The notes under the pieces: generated by a model
Told to the model about the DNA's origin: nothing
Databases searched by the model: none
Seen by the model: the letters and a program-made list of their open reading frames with translations, nothing else
In this document: positions 42,091-49,588 of the stretch, one piece after another
How the letters are laid out: every line of letters starts with the position of its first letter
How positions within the stretch are numbered: position 1 is the first letter of the stretch
Translations under genes and position numbers: made by a program
Assembly (NCBI RefSeq): GCF_039534915.1
Contig: NZ_BAAAWE010000001.1
Location: 6,634,001 to 6,698,000 of the forward strand
From: Streptomyces roseofulvus
GTDB lineage: Bacteria; Actinomycetota; Actinomycetes; Streptomycetales; Streptomycetaceae
Reading direction: 5' to 3'
DNA length: 64,000 nucleotides

Positions 42091-42274
42091 TGGTGCTTCG
42101 TCACCCGCGCCATCGTCGAGTACCTCGTTCGAGGGAAGGCGGGCGCAGGGGGCCAAGCCGGAGGGCGGACGGCGGCGAAGACGGTGCGTGAGGTGAGCGG
42201 AGCGACGTTCTCTCGCTCTCCTCACCGGCCGCGCGGGTTGCTCGGTCGAGGCACCTTCATGGGAGGTAGTTCAC

Positions 42275-42514
42275 ATGGTTCGTGTGCGGAATGGTCTGGC
42301 GGTGGCCCTGGCGGCCGGTGCGGTGGTCGTCGGTGGCGCGTCGATGGCATCGGCCGATGCCGGTGCACAGGGCGTGGCCGCCCACTCGCCGGGAGTGGGC
42401 TCGGGCAACCTCGTGCAGGTTCCCGTTCACATCCCGGTCAACGCGTGCGGTAACACCGTCAGCGTGATCGGGCTGCTGAACCCCACGTTCGGCAACACCT
42501 GCGTCAACGCCTGA
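42275..42514 (+). CDS. Short chaplin
   Basis: 79 residues. A signal peptide (GLAVALAAGAVVVGGASMASADA) is followed by one chaplin domain: GVAAHSPGVGSGNLVQVPVH, then IPVNACGNTVSVIGLLNPTF with the conserved cysteine pair in ACGNT and GNTCVN. Short chaplins assemble into amyloid-like hydrophobic layers on aerial hyphae and spores. GGGAGGT lies upstream of ATG 42275 and a terminator downstream. It is divergent from the sigK-type gene. This gene is the strongest single indicator that the host is a streptomycete. Confidence 0.93.
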   Translation: MVRVRNGLAVALAAGAVVVGGASMASADAGAQGVAAHSPGVGSGNLVQVPVHIPVNACGNTVSVIGLLNPTFGNTCVNA

Positions 42515-42534
42515 TCGAGCACCGCGAGAAGAAT

Positions 42535-42572
42535 CCGGTCCGCCGCCTTCAAGACGGGGTGGCGCGGACCGG
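42535..42572. terminator. Stem-loop after the chaplin gene
   Basis: 9-bp arms CCGGTCCGC (42535-42543) and GCGGACCGG (42564-42572), 20 bases past the stop. Confidence 0.65.
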
Positions 42573-42664
42573 TGATCCGCCCGGAAGACAGTGTGCTCCG
42601 AGCGGGTCGGCCGCGGGCGGCTGTCGGCACAGCCGCCCGCGGTACCACGGCCTTTGCGACCGGG

Positions 42665-43075
42665 CTACCAGGTCAGGACCGCGATGACCTGCTTGCCCCG
42701 GTCGGAGCGGCTGACGAGGAGGTCCGCTCCCAGCGAACGAACGATCCTCAGCCCCCGGCCTCCCGTCTCCTCGCGCCGCCCTTCTCGATGGCTCCCGGCC
42801 AGGTCCGCCGTCCCGTCGCTGACGGCGATGCCCGCCTGACCTCGTTCCAGGCTCAAGGTGAGCGCGTAGGGTCCGGCGGCGTGGAGCACCGCGTTGCCGA
42901 CCAACTCCGAGACGATCAGCACGAGATCATCGGCGACCTCGCGAGGGCAGGCGTCCGCCTCCTGTTCCAGAAGTCGTGCCACGGCTTGGCGGGCCTGGCG
43001 GGCCGCGCGTTCGTCCGAGAGGAGCGGCAGGTGCAGCGTGACCGGACATCCGCAGGGAGCAATGGCGGTGTCCAT
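42665..43075 (-). CDS. RsbW-like ATP-binding regulatory protein (HATPase_c_2)
   Basis: 136 residues. The GHKL ATPase elements are the N box LVLIVSELVGNAVLHA and the G box GGRGLRIVRSLGADL, with no histidine-kinase dimerisation domain. Stand-alone proteins of this kind are abundant in Streptomyces and act as serine kinases or anti-sigma factors on SpoIIAA-like antagonists. No partner gene is adjacent. Start ATG 43075. Confidence 0.85.
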   Translation of the reverse strand: MDTAIAPCGCPVTLHLPLLSDERAARQARQAVARLLEQEADACPREVADDLVLIVSELVGNAVLHAAGPYALTLSLERGQAGIAVSDGTADLAGSHREGRREETGGRGLRIVRSLGADLLVSRSDRGKQVIAVLTW

Positions 43076-43437
43076 GATGATTCCTCGCAGTGAGCGGTCT
43101 TCGTCACCGAAAACGGGTGAAGGGGAACGTCGTGGGGTCGTGATGGTCCCGTGGACTCCGCGCCTGGTTGCCCATCGTCACAGTCCAAGGGCCCGGGAAC
43201 CCAGTGGCTGACGCTGAGGCCGGCCATTCAGTGCTGCTTTCAGTAACGATTCGTGACGACTGCCGCGATGGATTGCCGGAATCCGGGAAAAGTCCCGAGC
43301 CGCCGTCCAGGTGATCTCCACTGCCATTCCTGCCCCGCTGCCGTGCCGAAGCGGATGAGGACAGCAATCAGGTGCCGTGCTCCGCTGCCGCCGGCGCCCG
43401 CAGCACGCCCCCGGCAGCAGTACAGAGGGATGGCTTC
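43076..43437. other. Intergenic region before the MMPL remnant
   Basis: About 360 bases with no recognisable gene, hairpin or promoter. GC falls around 43225-43270. Confidence 0.5.
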
Positions 43438-43650
43438 GTGCTGAGGCTCAACCGTGCAAGGCCGTACGTCGTGTTGCTGTTGTGGCTGATCCTGGCTGTT
43501 GCCGCCGGACCTTATACCGTCCGTCTCGGTGAGGTAGCGCAGGCCGGCGGGGACGTGACGCTGCGGGAGACTACGGAGTCGGCCCGGGTAGAGCGCTTGC
43601 TGAACCCCGCAGGGGCGCAGGTCGCGCTGCCGCTGGCCGTGATCTGGACT
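43438..43650 (+). pseudogene. N-terminal remnant of an MMPL/RND-type membrane transporter
   Basis: From GTG 43438 the frame reads VLRLNRARPYVVLLLWLILA, then VAAGPYTVRLGEV, TTESARVERLLNPA and VALPLAVIW. This is the start of actinobacterial MMPL proteins: first membrane helix, then the post-helix segment before LPAVVVY. After about 70 residues homology ends in a proline-rich stretch, whereas MMPL proteins run to about 700 residues. The same frame stays open into the molybdopterin oxidoreductase gene, but a sigma-type promoter and better start intervene. Confidence 0.6.
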
Positions 43651-43767
43651 TCCCGCCCGCCACAGGGTCCGCTCCGCGCACCCGTACCCCTGGCCGCGCC
43701 GCCGCCGCCTCCAGACCCACGCTGTAAGGCAACACCGGCAAGGGATTTCACTCTTTCGAGGGTTGGA

Positions 43768-43795
43768 CCAATCCGCCGGGCGGAGGATGCCGAAT
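43768..43795 (+). promoter_or_regulatory. SigK-type promoter of the molybdopterin oxidoreductase gene
   Basis: CCAATCC (43768-43774), 15 bases, CCGAAT (43790-43795). The GTG start at 43804 is only 8 bases beyond the -10 element, so the transcript would be leaderless or nearly so. Confidence 0.7.
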
Positions 43796-43803
43796 GGAGC
43801 AAC

Positions 43804-45378
43804 GTGAGCAGCTTCCGCAGCAAACTCGTCCGCGCCGCCTTCGGCGCACTGGCCGGACTCCTGGCCGCGTACACGGCTCTGGCCGTGGCCGAGCTGGTGG
43901 CCGGACTGGTGCGGCCGGCGGCCGGGCCGGTGACCGTGGTGGGCGGCGCGGTGATCGACCGTACGCCTGCCGCGGTGAAGGACTTCGCGATCCGCACGTT
44001 CGGAGAGAACGACAAGACCGTTCTCCAGCTGGGAATTCTCGCCATCCTCGCCCTCATCGCCGTCGGCCTCGGCATCCTGGCCATGTCGCACCGACGCGCC
44101 GGTGCGGCGGGGGTGTTGCTGTTCGGGATCGTCGGGGCCGCCGCGGCTTTCAGCCGTCCCGACTCCACCGGCACCGGTGACGTGCTGCCCTCGATCGCCG
44201 GAGCGCTGGCGGGAGCTGCGGCTCTGTACGTGCTGGCGACCAAAGCCGCTCCCGTTCACGCCCCGGACGGGCAGCCAGGCACTGGGGGGTGGAGCAGGCG
44301 CGGGTTCCTCGCCGCGGCCGGTGTGACTGCCGTCGCCGCTACCTCGGCAGGCGCGCTGGGCCGGTACTTCACCGGCAGGCAAGGCCAGGGCGCCGTCGCC
44401 ACCCGGGAGAACCTGGTGCTTCCCAAGCCGGCTTCCCCGGCGCCGGCGGTGCCGGCCGGTGTTCAGCTGAAGGTGCCCGGCATCACCGCTTTCTCCACCC
44501 CCAACGCCGACTTCTACCGCGTCGACACCGCCCTGACCGTTCCCAGGGTCGACGCGGGCACCTGGCGGCTGCGCATCCGCGGCACAGGGGTCACCCGCCC
44601 CCGCACCTATACCCTCGACCAGCTTCTCGCCCGCCCGCTCATCGAACGCGACATCACCCTGACCTGCGTCTCGAACGAGGTCGGCGGCCCCTACATCGGC
44701 AACGCCCGCTGGCTCGGCGTACCCCTCGCCGACCTCCTTGAGGAAGCCGGCGTCCGACCGCCGTCGAAGGGCGGCCGGGCCGATCAGCTGGTGGCCCGCT
44801 CCGTGGACGGCATGACGCTCGGCTCCCCCGTCGAGGACCTGATGGACGGGCGCGACGCCATCCTCGCGGTCGGCATGAACGGCGAACCGCTCCCCTTCGA
44901 CCACGGCTTCCCCGTCCGCATGCTCGTCCCCGGCCTCTATGGCTACGTCTCGGCCTGCAAGTGGATCGAGGACATCGAACTCACCACGTTCGACGCCTAC
45001 GACCCCTACTGGGTCAAACGCAAGTGGGCCCGCCGCGCGCCGATCAAGACCCAGGCCCGCATCGACACTCCCCGGCCCTTCGCCCGCCCCGCCGCCGGCA
45101 CCGTCACCGTCGCCGGCGTCGCCTGGGCCCAGCGACGCGGCATCACCCGCGTTCAGATCCGCGTCGACGACGGGCCCTGGCAGGACGCAGAACTCGCCGC
45201 CCAGGCAGGCGTCGACACCTGGCGCCAGTGGTCCTACCGCTGGAACGCCTCCCCCGGCGGACACAACCTCACCGTCCGTGCCACCGACGGCACCGGACAG
45301 GTCCAGACCGAAGAGCGCACCCGCACCATCCCCGACGGGGCGAGCGGCTGGCACAGCGTCTTCGTCACCGTCCCCTAG
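43804..45378 (+). CDS. Membrane-bound molybdopterin-dependent oxidoreductase (SUOX-like)
   Basis: 524 residues from GTG 43804. The first about 150 residues form four membrane helices with DRTPAAVKDFAIRTFGENDK between the first and second. A twin-arginine-like SRRGFLAAAGVTAVAATSAG follows near residue 165. The oxidoreductase molybdopterin domain then follows with RDITLTCVSNEVGGPYIGNA (likely Mo-ligand Cys), LLEEAGVRPP and VPGLYGYVSACKWIEDIEL, and a C-terminal Mo-cofactor dimerisation domain (WDAE-like PWQDAELAAQ and WSYRWNASPGGHNLTVRATD). It probably oxidises or reduces sulfur or methionine-sulfoxide-like substrates outside the membrane. It is followed after 87 bases by the fasciclin gene, apparently cotranscribed. 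Confidence 0.87.
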   Translation: MSSFRSKLVRAAFGALAGLLAAYTALAVAELVAGLVRPAAGPVTVVGGAVIDRTPAAVKDFAIRTFGENDKTVLQLGILAILALIAVGLGILAMSHRRAGAAGVLLFGIVGAAAAFSRPDSTGTGDVLPSIAGALAGAAALYVLATKAAPVHAPDGQPGTGGWSRRGFLAAAGVTAVAATSAGALGRYFTGRQGQGAVATRENLVLPKPASPAPAVPAGVQLKVPGITAFSTPNADFYRVDTALTVPRVDAGTWRLRIRGTGVTRPRTYTLDQLLARPLIERDITLTCVSNEVGGPYIGNARWLGVPLADLLEEAGVRPPSKGGRADQLVARSVDGMTLGSPVEDLMDGRDAILAVGMNGEPLPFDHGFPVRMLVPGLYGYVSACKWIEDIELTTFDAYDPYWVKRKWARRAPIKTQARIDTPRPFARPAAGTVTVAGVAWAQRRGITRVQIRVDDGPWQDAELAAQAGVDTWRQWSYRWNASPGGHNLTVRATDGTGQVQTEERTRTIPDGASGWHSVFVTVP

Positions 45379-45465
45379 ACCACCCGGACGACCGCAAGGC
45401 CACCCCGGGCAGCACAACCAACCACCGCGATACCCCAGAGAAGAACCACCAAGGAGCAACTGGTC

Positions 45466-46116
45466 ATGAACAGCATGAAGATCCGCCGTACCGCGATCGC
45501 CGTCGTCGCCGCAGCCGCGCTGCCCTTCTCCCTGGCCGCCTGCTCCGACTCCGGCAGCGACACCAAGGCCGCCCCGAGCGCGGGCGCCGAGGACGCCGCG
45601 AAGACCAGCGAGAGCACCCCTGCGGGCGACAACATGACCGACGACCAGCCCTTCGGTCCGGCCTGCGCGGGCGTGCCGAAGGAGGGCGCGGGCTCCTTCG
45701 ACGGCATGGCCAAGGACCCGGTCGCCACCGCCGCGTCGAACAACCCGGCCCTGTCCACCCTCGTGACCGCCGTCAAGCAGGCCGGACTCGTCGACACCCT
45801 CAACAACGCCGAGAACATCACCGTCTTCGCGCCGACGAACGACGCCTTCGCCAAGATCCCCAAGGCCGACCTCGACAAGGTCCTCGCCGACAAGGCCACC
45901 CTCACCAAGATCCTCACCTACCACGTCGTCGGCCAGAAGCTCACGCCGAAGCAGCTGGAGAACGGCTCCTTCGAGACCCTCCAGAAGGGCATGATCACCA
46001 CCACCGGCTCCGGTGAGTCCTACAAGGTCAACGACACCGCCAACGTGGTCTGCGGCAACGTGAAGACCGCCAACGCCAACGTCTACATCATCGACACCGT
46101 CCTCATGCCCAAGTAA
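45466..46116 (+). CDS. Fasciclin-domain lipoprotein, MPT83/MPB70-like
   Basis: 216 residues. The lipobox is FSLAAC (Cys26), followed by a Ser/Asp/Ala-rich linker. The FAS1 domain reads FGPACAGVPKEGAGSF, GMAKDPVATAASNNPALSTL, LVDTLNNAENITVFAPTNDA and ILTYHVVGQKLTP, ending TANANVYIIDTVLMPK. This pattern is very close, from memory, to mycobacterial MPT83/MPT70, whose genes are SigK targets. It would be an extracellular adhesion-type protein anchored to the membrane. AAGGAG lies upstream of the ATG. Confidence 0.9.
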   Translation: MNSMKIRRTAIAVVAAAALPFSLAACSDSGSDTKAAPSAGAEDAAKTSESTPAGDNMTDDQPFGPACAGVPKEGAGSFDGMAKDPVATAASNNPALSTLVTAVKQAGLVDTLNNAENITVFAPTNDAFAKIPKADLDKVLADKATLTKILTYHVVGQKLTPKQLENGSFETLQKGMITTTGSGESYKVNDTANVVCGNVKTANANVYIIDTVLMPK

Positions 46117-46147
46117 GGCTTCGCGCACGGTCCGCAAGCAACGGTGA

Positions 46148-46181
46148 CCCCGCACTCGCCCCCCATCGGGAGGGTGCGGGG
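46148..46181. terminator. Stem-loop after the fasciclin gene
   Basis: 8-bp arms CCCCGCAC (46148-46155) and GTGCGGGG (46174-46181) with additional G/C pairing inside. Lies between convergent units. Confidence 0.6.
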
Positions 46182-46266
46182 CCACGGCCATGATCTGTGG
46201 GCCGGCAGCCGGACCACGAACCTGGGCTCGGCAGGGTGCGGCGCCCAGGCCGGCTGTGGTCGGGGT

Positions 46267-46809
46267 CTACTTCTGGTTGATGGGCAGGGCCAGGTCGGTG
46301 ACCTGGTACCTGTCCGGGAAGGCTCCCTTGCTGGTGGCCTTGCCGGACAGGACGTCGACGGCGTAGAGGCGGTAGGAGCCACCGTTGCCGATGGCGGCGA
46401 AGCCGTGGTTCGTTCCGGCGGCCGGGTTGTAGTAGATGTCGAATCCGGCGTCCAGGGCGGCGTCCACGCCGAGGTTGCCGGTGGGGGCCAGGGTGCCGGC
46501 GTTGGCCGGGGACTGCAGGGAGATGCTGTCGGCCATCGTGTCCAGGTCGAACAGCGTCGTCGCGGTCGCGGCGTTCAGATCGTTGTTGGTGTAGGCGGCT
46601 CCGGTCACTCCCATGGCGGTCGACGGCGGCATGGTCGGGTTCGTCAGGGTTGCGTCGACGGTGGTCGTCAGCGGGGCGGCCGCGTCGTCGATGTTGTGCC
46701 GCAGGTTCTGGCCTGTGTTGGAGATGACCCGCAGCCGGTTGGCGGCGGGGTTGAAGTCCACGCCCAACGCGGCGCCGACCAGGGCCACGGTCAGCTGCGA
46801 GACCTTCAT
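46267..46809 (-). pseudogene. DUF4394 protein lacking its N-terminal part
   Basis: 180 residues from ATG 46809 read KVSQLTVALVGAALGVDFNP, then AANRLRVISNTGQNLRHN, GFDIYYNPAAGTNHGFAAIG and TSKGAFPDRYQVTDLALPI. These match the middle and end of DUF4394 (a six-bladed-propeller-like secreted family). The normal first third, including signal peptide and TLIGLTADNRLV-like opening, is missing. Sequence upstream encodes an unrelated tail. The remaining frame is clean, so truncation was recent or the fragment is still translated without export. Confidence 0.6.
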
Positions 46810-46861
46810 AGCATGTTGAGGCGCAGTTCCTCGGCGGGGACGATGCGGCGGAGGTTGGCGT

Positions 46862-47140
46862 CAGGAGGGGCTGCGCTGGAGCTTCACCGTCGCGGTGGAC
46901 GGCGAGGAGCGGGCCGCCCCCGACAGCGTGCACCAGCTCATCGGGATGGCCCCGTTCCAGGGCATCAGTGTCGGCGTGGACCGCAAGTCCCCGGTCTCCT
47001 GGCCCCTGTACGAGCGCCGGCGCTCCTTCCGTCACACCGGCGGCATCCGCTCCGTCACCTACCGCCCGGGCCCGCCCGGACCCGACGCCCCGGATGCGGT
47101 CGCCGCCGCCCTGAAGGAGGCGGCCTCGGCCTTCGAGTAG
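46862..47140 (+). pseudogene. C-terminal remnant of an arylsulfatase
   Basis: The frame from about 46862 to TAG at 47138-47140 encodes LRWSFTVAVDGEERA, then HQLIGMAPFQGISVGVDRKS, PVSWPLYERRRSFRHTGGI and RSVTYRPG. This is the C-terminal subdomain of actinobacterial arylsulfatases (MAPFxGxxVGxDxxSPVxWxxY). The catalytic Cys/Ser-formylglycine domain is absent. The start is internal and there is no initiator or ribosome binding site. It ends before a strong terminator. Confidence 0.65.
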
Positions 47141-47198
47141 TCCGACCAGGGGTCCGCCGTGGAAGAGGCCGTTTCCGCGTGTTCGGCGACGCGCGGCG

Positions 47199-47244
47199 GC
47201 TCCTGCGGCCGGAGCGCCCGAGGAGGGGCTCCGGCCGCAGGAGC
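47199..47244. terminator. Perfect 17-bp bidirectional terminator
   Basis: Arms 47199-47215 and 47228-47244 are perfect complements with a 12-base loop, 22 bases past the end of the M4 protease gene. Confidence 0.85.
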
Positions 47245-47265
47245 ACGGGTGGTGAGCCGGACCGG

Positions 47266-49410
47266 TCAGCCGATGGTGATCTGGTCGACCAGGAAGATGG
47301 TCGACAGGTAGGTGTCTTCGGTGCCGGCGAACTCCAGCTTCACGGTCTGGCCCTTGTGGGCGGACAGGTCGACGGTCTTCTGGACGTATCCGGGGCCGGC
47401 GTCGGCGTTGGAGTAGGTGGCCAGCGTGGTGCCGTTGACGTTGACCTTGAGGGTGTCGTAGGCGGTGGAGCCGGACTCCTGGGTGGAGACCTTCAGCCAG
47501 AAGGTGAGCTTCGGGGTGCCGGTGGAGGGCACCGCGATGTTCGGCTGGGACAGGGATTCGACGGCGTCGGCGCCGTAGCCCATCATCCAGGCGTACCAGG
47601 ACCCGTCGCGCGCGGTCTGCAGGGACGAGTTGGTGATGATGTTGTCGCTCTGGGTCCAGCCGGTGGTGCCCTGTTCGAAGCTGCCGTTGGCCAGTGCGTT
47701 GCCTCCGGGGGGCGTGGTCGGGGAGGGGGTGGGGGTGCCGGGGTCGGGGAGGGCGGTGCCGACGCTGACGGCGGCCCACGCCTTGGAGACGAGGTAGCGC
47801 TCCTGGGAGTTGGCGCCGTACAGGTCGGCGGCGGCCTGCAGGGTGGCGGTGCGGGCGCCGGCGTAGTTGGTGGTGGAGGTCATGTAGGTGGTCAGCGCGC
47901 GGTACCAGACGGCGGCGGCCTTGTCCTTGCCGATGCCGCTGAAGGTGTCGTTGTTGCAGGTCGTTCCGGTGTGCGGGCGTCCGCCGATGGTCTTCGCCCC
48001 GGTGCCCTCGGCCGCCAGGTAGAAGAAGTGGTTGCCGATGCCGGAGGAGAGGTGCACGTCCACCGAGCCGGCGCCGGAGTTCCAGCAGGACAGCGATCTG
48101 CCGTCGGCGGCGGGGTTGTCCATCCGGCGCATGTATCCGCCGGACATGTTGAGCTTCTCGCCGATGTAGTAGTCGCCCGGGTCGCCGGCGTTGTCGGCGG
48201 AGAACTCGACCATGGTGCCGAAGATGTCGCTGGTGGCCTCGTTGAGGCCGCCGGACTCGCCGGAGTAGGTGAGGTCGGCGGTGGCGGCGGTGACGCCGTG
48301 GGTCATCTCGTGGCCGCCCACGTCGAGCGTGGCGAGCGGGGTGTTGCCGTTCTGCGAGGAGCCGTCGCCGAAGTACATGCAGAAGCAGTTGTCGTCGTAG
48401 AAGGCGTTGAGCAGGTTGGTGTCCACGTGGACGTAGGCGCGGGCGCCGCGGCCGTCGTTGCGGATGCCGGAGCGGTTGAAGGAGTTCTTGAAGTAGTCCC
48501 AGGTCTTCGCCAGGCCGTAGGAGGCGTCGACGGCGGCGCTCTCGCGGCTGGAGCTGGTGCCGTTGCCCCAGGAGTTGGTGGCCTTGGAGAAGGCCCGGGC
48601 GTTCTGCGCGGGGTTGGACTGGGGGCTGTTGTAGGAGTCGTAGACGATCGTGCCGCCGTGCGCGGGGTCGGTCAGGGTGTAGCCGCCGGCGGTCTGGGTG
48701 GTCTCGATGGAGACCTGGCCGACGGTGACGCCGTTGCCGGTGCCCGTGACGTTCTGGTGCAGCTCGTACTGGTCCAGCGGCGCTCCGGTGGTGGCGTCGA
48801 CGATCACCGCCTGGCGCGAGGCGGGGCCGGTCTCGCCCTCGCCGGTGACGGTCGAGCGGTAGGCGAGGACGGGGATCTTGCCGACCGCGTAGACCACCAG
48901 GGTGCTGTCCTTGCCGCCGGCCTTCGCCTTCCTCACGTGCCTGGCGTGCTTGACGGCCTTGGCGGAGGCGTCGGCGGCCGTGAGTTTCGGGGTGGTGCCG
49001 GCGATCCGGATCGCGCCCTGGTGTGCCAGGTCCGAGCCGGTGATCGTGCCGTCTTCGGTGAGGTGCACCACCAGGTCGCCGCCGATCACCGGCAGGCCTC
49101 TGTAGGTGCGGTCGTAGCGGACGTGCCGGGAGCCGTCGGCGTCGATCAGCACGTCCTTGGTCACCAGGCGCTCGTCGGGGCCCAGGCCGAGCTCGCGGGC
49201 GGTGGCGGCCGCGTTCCGGCCGGCCGTGCGTATCGCCTCGCCACGCGCGTCGGCCGTCATCGCCCGAAACCCGGCGCCGGGTTGGGCGACGGCGGTGCCT
49301 TCGGCCGTGGTGGGCCGGGGAGCCGCGGTGGACTGGGTGGCCACCATGGTCACGGAGCCCAGGGCGAGGGCTGCCGCGACACCGGCCGCAAGGGCGTTCT
49401 TGCGGTTCAT
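47266..49410 (-). CDS. Secreted M4-family (thermolysin-like) metalloprotease
   Basis: 714 residues from ATG 49410 (AAGGATT upstream). Order: signal peptide to about residue 30, FTP/PepSY propeptide (residues 40-215), then the M4 catalytic domain with GGHEMTHGV (His367, Glu368, His371), third zinc ligand Glu391 in GGLNEATSDIFG, and HLSSGIGNHFFYLAA supplying the catalytic His. A Pro/Thr linker near 553-568 leads to a C-terminal beta-sandwich (NGSFEQGTTGWTQSDN to FLVDQITIG) of carbohydrate-binding-like type. It is activated by propeptide removal outside the cell. A large LuxR-type regulator gene diverges from it. Confidence 0.93.
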   Translation of the reverse strand: MNRKNALAAGVAAALALGSVTMVATQSTAAPRPTTAEGTAVAQPGAGFRAMTADARGEAIRTAGRNAAATARELGLGPDERLVTKDVLIDADGSRHVRYDRTYRGLPVIGGDLVVHLTEDGTITGSDLAHQGAIRIAGTTPKLTAADASAKAVKHARHVRKAKAGGKDSTLVVYAVGKIPVLAYRSTVTGEGETGPASRQAVIVDATTGAPLDQYELHQNVTGTGNGVTVGQVSIETTQTAGGYTLTDPAHGGTIVYDSYNSPQSNPAQNARAFSKATNSWGNGTSSSRESAAVDASYGLAKTWDYFKNSFNRSGIRNDGRGARAYVHVDTNLLNAFYDDNCFCMYFGDGSSQNGNTPLATLDVGGHEMTHGVTAATADLTYSGESGGLNEATSDIFGTMVEFSADNAGDPGDYYIGEKLNMSGGYMRRMDNPAADGRSLSCWNSGAGSVDVHLSSGIGNHFFYLAAEGTGAKTIGGRPHTGTTCNNDTFSGIGKDKAAAVWYRALTTYMTSTTNYAGARTATLQAAADLYGANSQERYLVSKAWAAVSVGTALPDPGTPTPSPTTPPGGNALANGSFEQGTTGWTQSDNIITNSSLQTARDGSWYAWMMGYGADAVESLSQPNIAVPSTGTPKLTFWLKVSTQESGSTAYDTLKVNVNGTTLATYSNADAGPGYVQKTVDLSAHKGQTVKLEFAGTEDTYLSTIFLVDQITIG

Positions 49411-49588
49411 CGCAATCCTTCCGCCGGGCCTTGTCGGGGAAATGCCGCGGGACGTCATCTGAGGTGCGGGGGGCGTTCAGCGGCGGTTGGCCCGGCTGTG
49501 GCCATGAGGCTAGGGACGCGGGAGGCAGCCGACATCGGGGCAAACCCTTGACCTGGACGGGGAGGCCCGGCGGGCGCACCATGGCCCG

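Noticed and set aside
43240..46191. A 983-codon open frame on the minus strand
   Set aside because: It is antisense to the molybdopterin oxidoreductase and fasciclin genes, is Gly/Val/Asp-rich without any domain, and arises from third-position GC bias.
46144..49551. A 1135-codon open frame on the plus strand
   Set aside because: It runs opposite the M4 protease, has low-complexity composition and no start or family resemblance; the M4 gene has clear catalytic motifs.
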